Of a DNA stretch of 64,000 nt, positions 50,955-60,422 are shown in pieces. Location: contig JAGWGW010000002.1 of the NCBI GenBank assembly GCA_028867135.1, forward strand, positions 1-64,000. The letters are read 5' to 3'. The stretch's first letter is position 1. Each line of letters begins with the position of its first letter. The translations under genes were made by a program, and so were the position numbers. This DNA is from Microcaldota archaeon (lineage in GTDB: Archaea > Micrarchaeota > Micrarchaeia > Micrarchaeales > CABMGC01). Under the pieces are notes generated by a model. It was not told the DNA's origin, did not search any database, and worked only from the letters and a program-made list of their open reading frames with translations.

Positions 50955-52213
50955 TACCAGCCCCTCAGCTTCATTGCCTTTGCAACCCTGTCCACGGCAA
51001 CGATGTATGCGGCCATCCTCGGGCTTATCTTCCTGCCCCTCTTCCTGTACGTCTCCTGCATGGCTATTACGTCGTTGTACGACCTGGTTATTATGTGGTC
51101 TAGCCTTGAATAGACGTCCTGCTCGCTCCAGTAGTAGTTCTGCGTATTCTGCGCCCATTCGAAGTACGACACTATCACTCCGCCAGAGTTGACGAGGAAG
51201 TCTGGCATGTCGACGATCCCCTTCTCAAACAGGATTTTGTCAGCCTCAGGGGTCACGGGCCCGTTCGCGAGTTCCAGGACCAGCCTCGCCTTTATCTTGT
51301 CGGCATTCTTCTTCGTTATCTGGTTCTCTATCGCTGCGGGTATGATTATATCGACATCAAGCTTGAAGAGCTCCTCGTTGGTTATCCTGTCGCCCCCCTT
51401 GTAGTCCTCAACTGTGCCCTTCTTCTTCGCTGCCTCGAGCTTCTCGTAGTCAAGGCCGTTGGGGTCGTAGACTCCGCCCTTTGAATCGGTTATCGCGACT
51501 ATCTTCGCGCCGAAGACCTTCTGCGAAAGCTCGTACGCGAACTTGCCGGCGTTGCCGAATCCCTGTATCGCAATCTTTGCCTTCTTGGGATCCAGGTTCA
51601 GCCTCTTGGCCGCTTCCCTAAGCACGTACATGCCCCCCATCGCAGTGGAATCGAACCTGCCCTCCGAGCCCCATACCTCCACCGGCTTTCCTGTTATGAC
51701 GCCGAATTCGTCGTAGCCGACTATCTTGCTGTACTCGTCCATCATCCACGCCATTATCTGCGGATTTGTGTACACGTCCGGGGCCGGAATGTCTGTCCTT
51801 GGACCTATGAACTTGCCTATCGCCCTTATGTATCCCCTCGACAGGTTCTCGAGCTCGGTCTCGTTCATTGATTTGGGGTCGCAGATCACGCCTCCCTTGG
51901 CACCTCCGTATGGTATGTTCGCAAGCGCGGTCTTCCACGTCATCCATGCTGCGAGCGCCTTGACTGTGTCCAGGTTCTCCGCAGGGTGGTACCTTATGCC
52001 GCCCTTGCCCGGCCCCCTAGCATCGTTGTACTGAACCCTGAAGCCGTTGAATATCTTCACCGAATGGTCCCGCATCTTAACTGGTATGTTGACAACGAGG
52101 GTGCGCATCGGCTCCCTGAGGATCTCGTGCGCTGTCTTGTCAAGCTTCATTATTTCTGCTGCTTCGTCCAGCTGCGACTGCGCTATCTTGAACGGATCAA
52201 GTTCTTCTACCAT
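50951..52213 (-). CDS. gdhA: glutamate dehydrogenase
   Basis: Interconverts glutamate and 2-oxoglutarate plus ammonium. 420 residues, hexameric class. [16 protein letters not shown], the catalytic Lys in [34 protein letters not shown] and the dinucleotide fold [18 protein letters not shown] are conserved. Would provide or consume ammonium and glutamate for amino-acid and nucleotide metabolism. A small HTH gene begins upstream on the same strand with 15 bases between and may regulate it. Confidence 0.96.
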   Translation of the reverse strand: MVEELDPFKIAQSQLDEAAEIMKLDKTAHEILREPMRTLVVNIPVKMRDHSVKIFNGFRVQYNDARGPGKGGIRYHPAENLDTVKALAAWMTWKTALANIPYGGAKGGVICDPKSMNETELENLSRGYIRAIGKFIGPRTDIPAPDVYTNPQIMAWMMDEYSKIVGYDEFGVITGKPVEVWGSEGRFDSTAMGGMYVLREAAKRLNLDPKKAKIAIQGFGNAGKFAYELSQKVFGAKIVAITDSKGGVYDPNGLDYEKLEAAKKKGTVEDYKGGDRITNEELFKLDVDIIIPAAIENQITKKNADKIKARLVLELANGPVTPEADKILFEKGIVDMPDFLVNSGGVIVSYFEWAQNTQNYYWSEQDVYSRLDHIITRSYNDVIAMQETYRKRGRKISPRMAAYIVAVDRVAKAMKLRGWY

Positions 52214-52228
52214 ATATCACACCAACAA

Positions 52229-52534
52229 TCATGATTCTGCGAGCGCATTGCATAGCTCGTCTATCCTGAGCACTATCTTCTCTGAAGGCTCTCCCATCTC
52301 TATGCCGGCCACTATCGCGTTTGCAAGGCCCTTTCTCTCTATGCGCCCCTTTATCTTCGCAACCTCACTGGAATACCTTCCGTTGAGGTATTTGCTCACC
52401 GCGACCTGCACTATGCCGAGCTTCTCCGCTATCTCGCCCTGCCTGTAGCGCTTGGTCATGCTCATCTTCTCCGCTATCGACGCCCTTACAGCGGGCAGCA
52501 CATACCTTGTTATCTTTCCGCATTCAAGCTCCAT
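52229..52534 (-). CDS. small HTH transcriptional regulator (COG2522-like)
   Basis: 101 residues. LPAVRASIAEKMSMTKRYRQ then GEIAEKLGIVQVAVSKYLNG is the archaeal HTH type found in small predicted regulators of COG2522. A helical tail follows (EPSEKIVLRIDELCNALAES). Some relatives carry an Fe-S domain; here there is no cysteine cluster. ATG 52534 (MELECGK) is used, five codons inside the longest frame. It is 15 bases upstream of gdhA and 26 bases after the RpiB-like gene, all on the minus strand. Confidence 0.75.
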   Translation of the reverse strand: MELECGKITRYVLPAVRASIAEKMSMTKRYRQGEIAEKLGIVQVAVSKYLNGRYSSEVAKIKGRIERKGLANAIVAGIEMGEPSEKIVLRIDELCNALAES

Positions 52535-52560
52535 GAAGATCATTGTCAAACTGCATCCTT

Positions 52561-53172
52561 CTAGCTGTCGATTATGCCAAGCTCGTCCTTGAGCCTTCCC
52601 AGGATTCCTTTCCTGCGCACCTTGGGCTGCCTCTCAGCAGCTGGCTTATCCTGGACAGGCTCCTCACCACTCCTCTCAGGAAGCGTTACGAGCTTCTGCA
52701 GGTCAGGCATCTTGAACCTTGGAGCCTTGAAGAGGCCCTGGCGCTGTTGCTGGGGCTGCGGCTGCTGCTGCTGCGCCGGCTGCTGCCTTGCCTGCGGCCT
52801 TCTCATGGTCGCAGTTTCATGCCTGCTCATCAGGTAGCCCAGGATGCCCTGCATGTCTCTCGCACCGAGACTCTTGAATATTATGGCGTTGGCCTTGCTC
52901 GAGAGCGCCTCCTCTATATCGCTCTGGCTGCCGCATACAACCGCCCTTATGCCCTCGTACTTGTTCAGCGCTATGCCTGTACCCGACGGATTGTCAGGCA
53001 CGCACACTATGAGGTCGAATCCCTTCCTGTCCATGAGCCTTGACGCTGTCTCCGCAAGGCCCTCTGCGTCAGAGTCCACCTCCTTGGCGACTACGCTGAC
53101 CTCGTTCTCGTCGAGCGCGTCTATTATCCTGTCAGTGCCACCCTGGATGTTGCTTAACAGCAGTACCTTTAT
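52561..53172 (-). CDS. RpiB/LacA-like Rossmann protein, apparent AUA start
   Basis: 203 residues if translation begins at ATA 53172. The Rossmann-like part (KVLLLSNIQGGTDRII, DLIVCVPDNPSGTGIALNKY, GIRAVVCGSQSDIEEAL) resembles ribose-5-phosphate isomerase B, including the G-x-G-x-x-x-A-N-K stretch; a Gln/Pro-rich linker (about 125-155) and basic tail follow. The first in-frame ATG/GTG/TTG is GTG 53079, but 31 codons before it are clearly protein and begin (M)KVLLLSNIQGG. A TATA (ATGTATTTAAAC) lies about 35-40 bases upstream. Enzyme activity is uncertain because of the unusual tail. Confidence 0.68.
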   Translation of the reverse strand: MKVLLLSNIQGGTDRIIDALDENEVSVVAKEVDSDAEGLAETASRLMDRKGFDLIVCVPDNPSGTGIALNKYEGIRAVVCGSQSDIEEALSSKANAIIFKSLGARDMQGILGYLMSRHETATMRRPQARQQPAQQQQPQPQQQRQGLFKAPRFKMPDLQKLVTLPERSGEEPVQDKPAAERQPKVRRKGILGRLKDELGIIDS

Positions 53173-53244
53173 GGACTCACCAATACAGAGATATACAGTT
53201 AATGTTTAAATACATGAGCGGCGAAGACTAATCAAGGTGTTCAT

Positions 53245-53481
53245 TTGAGAGGACGAGAGCCACCAGTATCATGCAGCAGCTGCGGAAGGACTGTTCCAAG
53301 GAACAAGGCAGTGGTAGACGAGAGAGCGATAAGGTTCAGCACAGAGCAGAAGGAGGCCGAGGTCAGCTACTTCTCGACCAGGAAGGTATACTATTGCATA
53401 AGCTGTGCCAAGCACAGGGGAATTTTCCAGAAGAAGGCGGAGCAGGCTGCGAGGATGGCTGCCAGACGGCAGGGCATGTGA
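53245..53481 (+). CDS. rps26e: small ribosomal subunit protein eS26
   Basis: 78 residues. PVSCSSCGRTVPRNKAVVDE and KVYYCISCAKHRGIF carry the two CxxC zinc knuckles of eS26, followed by a basic tail (AEQAARMAARRQGM). eS26 is patchily present in archaea. The start appears to be TTG 53245, since no ATG or GTG is in frame before the conserved region. The next gene starts 8 bases after the stop. Confidence 0.88.
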   Translation: MRGREPPVSCSSCGRTVPRNKAVVDERAIRFSTEQKEAEVSYFSTRKVYYCISCAKHRGIFQKKAEQAARMAARRQGM

Positions 53482-53489
53482 GGCAGACC

Positions 53490-54284
53490 ATGGATTCGTC
53501 CGACCTTCTCATATTCAAGCTGCGAAAAGAGGGGGGCGAAACAGGGAAGGCAAAGGAGAAGGAGAAGCCAGCGCAAGCCCCGAAGACTGTTCCAAAACCA
53601 GAACCCAAGATAGAACCGAGAGCCGTGCCTAGGGCCGAGGAAAAGGTGATAAGGATGGCCCCGAAGCAGAACGACGTAAAGAACCTGAACTGCATAAGCC
53701 ATCCTTGGAGGCCCGCATACGCGATATGCTCTGTCTGCAACCTTCCGTTCTGCTATGCGGACATAATGACGCACAACGGCAAGTACTACTGCCTGGCTGA
53801 CATAGACAAGGCATCGATGGAGAAGGAGGTACAGGTCCAGAGGAATACCTTCAACTACGTGACAGCCTTCATATTCGCTGCGAACACCGTAGTCCTTTTC
53901 CTGTTCTTCAACCAGCAGGCATACTACATAATAGGCTACATAATGCAGTCAGGCATATCCAGCCTGATCCACACGTACAACTACAGCTACATGATAGCGC
54001 TCGCGGACACTGTGATGCTGCTGTGCAACGCTATCGCGGCGCTCGTGTCATTGTCCAGGTCCAACAGGGCATTCCTGTTCTCCAGCGTGGTCGTGGGCTT
54101 CTCGATGATGCTGCTTGTATACGAGTACCTAACAAGCGGCACCCAGAACCTGCTTCTCTCCGCAGTCATACTTCTCTTCGCGCTTATGATGCTGACATTC
54201 AGCAGGATGAGCTCGATAGGCAGCGTTGCTGACAGGATGAGCGTTGCCAATGTCGAATGGCCGCATCCCGGCGCATACCAGTAG
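53490..54284 (+). CDS. B-box zinc-finger membrane protein
   Basis: 264 residues. A Lys/Pro/Glu-rich linker (25-60), then a B-box-like zinc finger: CISHPWRPAYAICSVCNLPF and CYADIMTHNGKYYCLADID, with Cys/His ligands in B-box order. Four hydrophobic segments follow (TAFIFAANTVVLFLFF, MIALADTVMLLCNAIAALV, AFLFSSVVVGFSMMLLVYEY, LLSAVILLFALMMLTF). B-box plus membrane helices suggests a membrane-bound adaptor. It directly follows eS26 and precedes a GT-C-like gene. Function unknown. Confidence 0.72.
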   Translation: MDSSDLLIFKLRKEGGETGKAKEKEKPAQAPKTVPKPEPKIEPRAVPRAEEKVIRMAPKQNDVKNLNCISHPWRPAYAICSVCNLPFCYADIMTHNGKYYCLADIDKASMEKEVQVQRNTFNYVTAFIFAANTVVLFLFFNQQAYYIIGYIMQSGISSLIHTYNYSYMIALADTVMLLCNAIAALVSLSRSNRAFLFSSVVVGFSMMLLVYEYLTSGTQNLLLSAVILLFALMMLTFSRMSSIGSVADRMSVANVEWPHPGAYQ

Positions 54285-54320
54285 ATGGGCTAAGGTTTTT
54301 GCTTGGTTCGCATAGACAGC

Positions 54321-56108
54321 ATGTCCGCATATCTCTCGCTTGCGATAGCAGATCTTGGCTTATCGTACCTTCTGTTCACAAACCAGCAGTACTTCTCCGT
54401 GTACGGCTCGGTTGGCATATTCGCGCTCGCGGCAATGGCGCTCGCGCTTTTCATGCTCCCTTCAAGGCCCGGAAAGGGATCTCGATTGGAGGGCAGGCGG
54501 CTCGGCGTGTTTGCATCGCTTCTTGCTGCCTCAATTGTCTTCGCGCTCTACGAATTTGCCATTGACCTGCCTGCGCCGAACATCTTGCAGACAGTGTCGG
54601 TTCCTCTGCTGCTGGCCTCCACAGCAGCTGCAGCCTCGGTACTTGGACTGTACTATCTGAGAAGGTCCATACAGGGGCTTGGCGGATACAGAAAGAAGAT
54701 TGCGGCGCTCGTAGGCATAGCGGTAATGGCTGCTATCGCGTATTTCATAATGTACGCTTTCGTGCAGCTGAGCTGGCACGGGGTCGATGAGCTTGCGTTC
54801 AATTACTATGCATCATACCTTTTCATCCACGGCCAGAATCCGTACACTGCAAGCATGGAGTACATCACCACGAAGTTCCACATCTTTCCGACCGTGATGC
54901 TGAATGGAACATACGAATACGCATACGACTATCCTGCACTGAGCTTCCTTGCATTCCTCTTCATCCCGCTGCTCAACATAACATCCTTCATGAGCTACAT
55001 AGCGATAGTCATCTTCCTGAGCCTGCTTTCCGCATACATGGTGTACGAGAGGTCGAATGGAAACATGGCGATGCTGTTTCCAATAGCTGTATGGCTTGTC
55101 GCCACATACGGATTGGTAGGGGTGGTGGCGCCATATCTTGCAGTCGGCATCTTTGTGCTTCTTGCATACCTGGAGAGAAGGAGGGTCCTACTTGCCGGCG
55201 CGCTGCTAGGGCTTGGCGCAAGCACGACGCAGCTCGCGTGGTTCGCCCTTCCACTGCTCTATGTCCTCATACTCAAGGAGCATGGGATAGAAGGCATGTC
55301 CAAGGCCGTCGGGGCCTCTCTGCTTGCCTTCCTTCTCGTCAACGCATACTTCATTGCACTATCGCCGAGCGCGACGATAGGAAACATGTTTTCGCTGCTC
55401 GGAGCGACAAAGCTGCCTTTTTACGGCACAAACATAATGCAGTTCCTGGTGCCTTTCTATCCAGTCAGCTACTGGTACCCCACAGCCCTATCCATAATGG
55501 CAATTCTCTCGATGGTTGTCCTGTTCTATTTCCGCACAAACGAGATGATGCCCTTGATAGCCGTAATGCCCGCGATGATATTCTTCCTTTCGTGGAGGAA
55601 CATCTCGATATACGGGCTTTCGTTCATGCCTCTGCTTCTTGCGGTGTATTACGCGCGCGATAGGCATGAACGCCATGATGCCAATGCAGGGCTAAGGGCC
55701 TGGCATGTGACGCTGTTCCTCGTCTTGATAGCGGCATTGATGGCCGCCGTTGCCCACGATGAGCATGAGAGCAGCAGGCTGGTGGCCATTAACAGCATAA
55801 CGCCGGTGCTGTACCAGAGCAACGTGTACGGATACCAGAACGGCTATGCGCTAGGCGCTCTTAGCATAAACGTCTCAAGCGACTACGACAGCCAGCAGAA
55901 TGTCTCTTTCTACATAGTCAGCCGGAGCCCGAACCTGCAGGGGTACATACTCGCAATGCAGCTGCCCAAGCTGCCTGCCCACCAGTCAATAGTATACAAT
56001 GTGGACTACCGGCTACCCTTGGTAAACAATCATACGAAAATATTTGTAGTCGCGTTCAACGAACGGTACATGGCCTCGAAGGAGCTGGAACTGACGCAGC
56101 TGAGATGA
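54321..56108 (+). CDS. GT-C/GT87-like membrane glycosyltransferase (putative)
   Basis: 595 residues with about 13 membrane segments and a short C-terminal extracytoplasmic domain. The loop after the fourth segment reads WHGVDELAFNYYASYLFIHG followed by QNPYTASM, matching the catalytic-loop pattern D-E...Y...A......G-x-x-P-Y of GT-C/GT87 mannosyltransferases that use polyprenyl-phosphate donors. ATG 54321 is used (a TTG six codons upstream is possible). It could act with the DPM1-like enzyme at 3771-4475. Substrate unknown. Confidence 0.72.
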   Translation: MSAYLSLAIADLGLSYLLFTNQQYFSVYGSVGIFALAAMALALFMLPSRPGKGSRLEGRRLGVFASLLAASIVFALYEFAIDLPAPNILQTVSVPLLLASTAAAASVLGLYYLRRSIQGLGGYRKKIAALVGIAVMAAIAYFIMYAFVQLSWHGVDELAFNYYASYLFIHGQNPYTASMEYITTKFHIFPTVMLNGTYEYAYDYPALSFLAFLFIPLLNITSFMSYIAIVIFLSLLSAYMVYERSNGNMAMLFPIAVWLVATYGLVGVVAPYLAVGIFVLLAYLERRRVLLAGALLGLGASTTQLAWFALPLLYVLILKEHGIEGMSKAVGASLLAFLLVNAYFIALSPSATIGNMFSLLGATKLPFYGTNIMQFLVPFYPVSYWYPTALSIMAILSMVVLFYFRTNEMMPLIAVMPAMIFFLSWRNISIYGLSFMPLLLAVYYARDRHERHDANAGLRAWHVTLFLVLIAALMAAVAHDEHESSRLVAINSITPVLYQSNVYGYQNGYALGALSINVSSDYDSQQNVSFYIVSRSPNLQGYILAMQLPKLPAHQSIVYNVDYRLPLVNNHTKIFVVAFNERYMASKELELTQLR

Positions 56109-56121
56109 GGCGCGGGCATTT

Positions 56122-56634
56122 TCAGACAGTAGTGCTTACGGAAGTGGTTATCGAGACGCCTGACGTGACCTTGTCCAGCAGCTGGCCGTACACGACATGC
56201 GGTATGCCCGTCTGCGTCTCTGTGTAGTTCAGCTGCAGCGTGCCCCTGAACAGGGAGCCGATCTTGCCAGAGAACGCCGTTGTTCCGGAGTAGCACTGCG
56301 TCGATATTGCGGCGGTGCTGCCTCCCTGTATCACAAGGCTCTGGCTCTGCGTCACTATGCCGGTCTGGTTGCTGTTGCATCCTGAGGCGGTTATCTTTAT
56401 GGGATACGGGTTTGCATTCGCTATGCTCAGGTAGAGTATGCCGTTGCTCGAAAGGAGGGCCTGATTGCACTCAAGGTTTGCGGGAAGCGCGCATGAGACT
56501 ATCTGGCCGGAAGGATTCAGGATGCCAAGCGCAACGAATGTGGTGGTAGCGATTGCGATAAGGAGGAATGCCCAGGAGTAGGTTGTAAGATACTCCATTG
56601 CGGATTGCAGCATGCGCGCGTTTTTCCCCATCAT
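56122..56634 (-). CDS. type IV pilin-like protein
   Basis: 170 residues. The class III signal RMLQSAMEYLTTYSWAFLLI with a hydrophobic helix to about 35 marks an archaeal pilin. The rest is a small beta domain with four cysteines and a Thr/Ser/Val C-terminus (TSGVSITTSVSTTV). ATG 56634 or 56631 (MMGKNAR). A second gene of the same layout, ending STSTTI, lies 77 bases upstream on the same strand, suggesting a pair of minor pilins or pilin subunits. Confidence 0.82.
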   Translation of the reverse strand: MMGKNARMLQSAMEYLTTYSWAFLLIAIATTTFVALGILNPSGQIVSCALPANLECNQALLSSNGILYLSIANANPYPIKITASGCNSNQTGIVTQSQSLVIQGGSTAAISTQCYSGTTAFSGKIGSLFRGTLQLNYTETQTGIPHVVYGQLLDKVTSGVSITTSVSTTV

Positions 56635-56710
56635 AATTGCATCGTTTCTATTAGGCTGGATAACATATAAAACATGTTGGGGCATTACGCCCTTGCGGCT
56701 TCGCTGAGGC

Positions 56711-57247
56711 TCAGATTGTTGTGCTTGTCGAGGTGGTGAACGTGGTCTGGATTATCGCCCCGCTTACCACCTTCGTGTTTATGTTGCCGAACGTCGTTTT
56801 CTTCACTCTTGTGTACTGGTCCGTGTAGTTCAGTATGAGATAGCCCGTGAATGCAGAACCTATGTTCGCTGCGAACTTGTTCGTCCCGATATAGCACTGC
56901 ACTGTGAACGTCGACGATGATCCCGTAGGTATGTAGATCGAATTGTTCTGGGGGCCCGCTATCCTGACGATGTTGATAACGCTCTTGTTGGCGTTGCAGC
57001 CCAAGCCGCTAACGTAGACTGGGTATTGTCCCGTATTTACTAGATTGAATTGGAGCACGCCCGTGCTTCCGAGCTTGAGGTCCGAACAGCCGAATGCTCC
57101 TGAAAAGGAGCACGTGCCTATAACGTTGTTTTGTGGAGAATAGACGCCGAGGAGGTATAGGGCTGACGCGGCAGCTGCGATGATCAGCAAGGCCGTGCCG
57201 TAGATTGAAAGATATTCGAGTGCAGACTGTGTCTTTGCCCCGTCCAT
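56711..57247 (-). CDS. type IV pilin-like protein
   Basis: 178 residues. Signal and helix AKTQSALEYLSIYGTALLII, then a beta domain with C-S-F-S...C-S-D, GLGCNANKS and VQCYIGTNKF, strikingly parallel to the neighbouring pilin (GCNSNQTG; TQCYSGTTAF; FRGTLQLNYT versus FTGYLILNYT). The two are tandem paralogues. ATG 57247 (MDGAKTQ) is chosen; one five codons upstream precedes it. It starts 31 bases after the argS gene start region ends upstream. Confidence 0.82.
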   Translation of the reverse strand: MDGAKTQSALEYLSIYGTALLIIAAAASALYLLGVYSPQNNVIGTCSFSGAFGCSDLKLGSTGVLQFNLVNTGQYPVYVSGLGCNANKSVINIVRIAGPQNNSIYIPTGSSSTFTVQCYIGTNKFAANIGSAFTGYLILNYTDQYTRVKKTTFGNINTKVVSGAIIQTTFTTSTSTTI

Positions 57248-57277
57248 GAATTCAATCCTCAATTGATGTTTTTAAGA

Positions 57278-59167
57278 CTACATGCTGCTTACCGTTGCTA
57301 TGCCCAGCACCGTGAGCATCTCGTTAAGCACTTCCGCAGTTGAATCCACTATCATGAGCCTCAGTTCCCTCGCCGAGCCGCCCTTGAGCACCGGCATCGT
57401 CTCGTAGAACCTGCTGAATGCGGTGCATAGTTCTATGAGATAATCCGTTATGACGTTTGTCCTGTACTCGCTGCATGCCTTCTCCGTGACTTCGGGAGCG
57501 TTGCCAAGCAGCTTGACAAGCCCGAAGTCGTGTTTCCTTGTCATGCCATTGTAATCCTTGAGGGATTTCCTAATCTCCTGATTGCGGAGTATCTTTGTCG
57601 CCCTTGCGTACGTGTACATGCAGTACGGGCCGGTGTTGCCCTCGAAATTGAGAGCGCGCGCCCACGAGAAGGTTATGTTCTTCTCAGGGGCGATCTTCAG
57701 GAACTCGAACTTTATAGCGCCTATCGCGACGCTTCTTGCTATGGCCTTCGCGTTTTCCTTGTCGCTTATCTTTTCGCTGCTCTTGACTATCTCCAACACC
57801 TTCCTCTCTGTTTCCTCAAGCAGCGAATCCGCAGTGTAGCTCCTTCCGCTGCCCATCCATCCCCCTTCCCTTCCGCTCAGCGTGCCTCCTTCGACGTCGA
57901 CCTTTCCGTACGACAGGTGCATTATCTGCTCGGCGATGTCCTTCCTACCCATCAGCATGAACATTGATTTGAGGATCAGCTGCGGATACCTCTGCCTATT
58001 GTCTATCACGTTGACCGCCTTTTTTACATTGGCAAAGTCCATCCTCTCCCCGGATTGCGCTGTGGTGTAGAGCGGCTTTCCGTTCTGCTGCTTTCCTATG
58101 AAGATGCCGTAGTTGAATGTGTCGCTGAGCATTCCGAATTTCCACATGTGGAACGCTATGTCCTTTGCGACATATGTGGCTGTACCGTTGCTCCTTATCA
58201 GCACCTTGACGTCTTCGCTCGGGCTCTCGAAGTCCTTTGCCATCTGCCTTATCCTCTCAAGATCGACGATTATGCAGTCCTTGTATTCTCCGCTTGTCTC
58301 CTTCTTGACGATCCCGTTTTCAAGCAGTATTGAGAATGCCTTGTCCAGCAGCTTCGCCCTGACTATGTCGCTCTCCCACACAAGGACGTCGTGGTATACG
58401 GAATAGCCGCTTGCCGTCTGGTACTGCGCCTTTACGCACTCCTCTGAGAGCCTTCTAGCTTCATTCGACTCTTTTGAAGAGCCTTCCTCCATCTTCTCGA
58501 GCAGACTCTTGACCTGCTGTTCAACGCCCTTTTCCTTGAGCCTCTTGTTGACCTCTACGTACTGCTCGCCCAGCCACGTATCGAACTTCTTGTCAGGCTT
58601 GCTTCCCAGGTTCATGTATCCCCAGAAGCTCTCCGCAACCTGCATGCCTAGGTCGTCTATGTAATCTTCCCTCTCCACCTTGAAAGAGCATGCCTCCATC
58701 ATGTTCGATATGGCATCTCCCAGCAATGCGTTCCTAAGGTGGCCTATGTGCCACGGCTTGTTGGGGTTGACGCTCGGAGACTCGACTATCACCTTTGCGC
58801 CTCGTCCCATGTCGCTCCTTGCGTATTCTCCTTTGCCCCCTTCTATGCTCTCCAAAACATGCTTCGCGTACTCTCTCTCGTCTACAAACGCATTCACGTA
58901 ACCGTTGAGCGCCTCGATCCTAGTTATGAACCTGGCGCCCTTTGCGCCTGCAGCCAGTTTCTCCGCTATCTCCTTCGGGTTCTTTTTCGCGGCTTTTGCG
59001 ATCCTGAACGATATTGATGAGCTTATGTCCCCGTTATCGGGTTTGGGGATAGACAGCGACAGCAGTATTTCCTCTTCTGCTACATCGGATTCCTTGAAAT
59101 TCCTGGATACGGAGCCCTTTATTGCAGCTATGAATTCGTTCTTGAGGTCCTTGCCTGGAGCTGACAT
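57278..59167 (-). CDS. argS: arginyl-tRNA synthetase
   Basis: Charges tRNA-Arg. 629 residues. An Add-1 N-terminal domain, then the class I core with NPNKPWHIGHLRNALLGDAI (HIGH motif); the second class I motif is replaced by GTLSGREGGWMGSGRSY, as many ArgRS lack a canonical KMSKS. The C-terminal DALR anticodon-binding domain contains CSEYRTNVITDYLIELCTAF. Two tRNA-Arg genes lie elsewhere in the window. The upstream HD gene ends 1 base before its start. Confidence 0.95.
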   Translation of the reverse strand: MSAPGKDLKNEFIAAIKGSVSRNFKESDVAEEEILLSLSIPKPDNGDISSSISFRIAKAAKKNPKEIAEKLAAGAKGARFITRIEALNGYVNAFVDEREYAKHVLESIEGGKGEYARSDMGRGAKVIVESPSVNPNKPWHIGHLRNALLGDAISNMMEACSFKVEREDYIDDLGMQVAESFWGYMNLGSKPDKKFDTWLGEQYVEVNKRLKEKGVEQQVKSLLEKMEEGSSKESNEARRLSEECVKAQYQTASGYSVYHDVLVWESDIVRAKLLDKAFSILLENGIVKKETSGEYKDCIIVDLERIRQMAKDFESPSEDVKVLIRSNGTATYVAKDIAFHMWKFGMLSDTFNYGIFIGKQQNGKPLYTTAQSGERMDFANVKKAVNVIDNRQRYPQLILKSMFMLMGRKDIAEQIMHLSYGKVDVEGGTLSGREGGWMGSGRSYTADSLLEETERKVLEIVKSSEKISDKENAKAIARSVAIGAIKFEFLKIAPEKNITFSWARALNFEGNTGPYCMYTYARATKILRNQEIRKSLKDYNGMTRKHDFGLVKLLGNAPEVTEKACSEYRTNVITDYLIELCTAFSRFYETMPVLKGGSARELRLMIVDSTAEVLNEMLTVLGIATVSSM

Positions 59168-59168
59168 G

Positions 59169-60422
59169 CTACCATCCCTTCATTGCGCCGTGCAGTTTAT
59201 CTGCATACTCCTTCTTGGTGTACACCCTCGCGTCATACAGCGTCTTCTTGCCAACCATCCCCAGGATAAGTCCGCTGTTCTCGGACAGCGGCAAGGACCT
59301 GCCCATCTTGTTGGTGTATATCTTGCTGCCTTCGTCTAGCAGGCTCAATGGCCTCAGGTACACAGGGAAGACCCATTCCTCGTCTATCCCGGCCCTCTGC
59401 GCGAATGCCCCCTTGGACCTGTCGCTGCCCTCCATCTCCTTTATCTCCTGCGATGCCTTTGACAGCTTGCCCTTTTCCGATGGTTGCGGGTCCATGTATG
59501 CGGCAGCAAGCGGTTTTCTGAGAAGGAACATCTTTACCAGTTCCTTGAGGTGCTTACTCTTGCCATTTTTCATGTACGCGTACATTGCTGAATAGAACAT
59601 GTTGTCCGTATACGCGAGAACATCAAGTTCGCTTTCCCGCCTCAGCAGCTCGTCGGGGTGTAGTATGTACCCTTCCCTTATCAGCATCTCGAATATCTTA
59701 TCAGCCATCAACCCGAAGGAGACAGCCGTCTTGTGGTGATAGACGGACCTGAACATATGGTACCTTCCCAGCAGGAAGCTCTCGACAACGCTCTCGTCCT
59801 TGCTGAAGGTTATCCTGTCGCCATCGATGCTCATAGTGCGCATGAGTCTCTCCACGTTTATCCTTCCGTATACGACTCCAGTATGGTATGAGTCCCTGAG
59901 AAGGTAATCGCTCTTGTCAGCGTCGAAGGCGGAGGAGATCAATGCTGAGAACTTGTGCTTCCTCTTTTTTGTGAATATGTCGGTAATCTCGTTTGCCCCG
60001 TATGTGTCTAGCCTGCCAGCCAGGAATTTTTCCACGAGCATGGACCCGAACTGCTCGTGCCCCATGCCCTTGAGCCTTTGCACTATTCCGTTCTCTGTGG
60101 TGTGCGACATCGGATAGTGTCCTATGTCGTGCAGCAGCGCGGCCAGCCTCAGCTTCTGTATCTCGTCATCGTCTGTTGTCAGCAACTCGCCATGGCTCTT
60201 CACGTTGTCGAGGAACTGCTGCATCATGAACATCGAGCCTATGCAGTGCGCAAACCTGGTATGAGTCGCGCCTGGATAGACGTAGTATGCCGGGCCCATC
60301 TGGCTTATGTGCCTCAGCCTCTGGAATATCGGGGTGTCTATCACCCTTGTCTCCAACTCCGTAAGTTCTATGTATCCGTGAACATTGTCGTATACCTGCT
60401 TCTTGACCTTGAGCGCCATCAT
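59169..60422 (-). CDS. HD-domain phosphohydrolase (dNTPase-like)
   Basis: 417 residues. HD-superfamily metal ligands: HTRFAHCIGSMFMMQQF, AALLHDIGHYPMSHTTE (HD pair), and a late SAFDADKSDYLLRDSYHTG with Asp. This is the layout of archaeal/bacterial dGTPase-like and SAMHD1-like enzymes, which hydrolyse dNTPs or act on phosphate esters. Its ATG pair is at 60422/60419 and overlaps the stop of the upstream kinase by 4 bases, so nnrD, this gene and argS form one operon. Confidence 0.9.
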   Translation of the reverse strand: MMALKVKKQVYDNVHGYIELTELETRVIDTPIFQRLRHISQMGPAYYVYPGATHTRFAHCIGSMFMMQQFLDNVKSHGELLTTDDDEIQKLRLAALLHDIGHYPMSHTTENGIVQRLKGMGHEQFGSMLVEKFLAGRLDTYGANEITDIFTKKRKHKFSALISSAFDADKSDYLLRDSYHTGVVYGRINVERLMRTMSIDGDRITFSKDESVVESFLLGRYHMFRSVYHHKTAVSFGLMADKIFEMLIREGYILHPDELLRRESELDVLAYTDNMFYSAMYAYMKNGKSKHLKELVKMFLLRKPLAAAYMDPQPSEKGKLSKASQEIKEMEGSDRSKGAFAQRAGIDEEWVFPVYLRPLSLLDEGSKIYTNKMGRSLPLSENSGLILGMVGKKTLYDARVYTKKEYADKLHGAMKGW

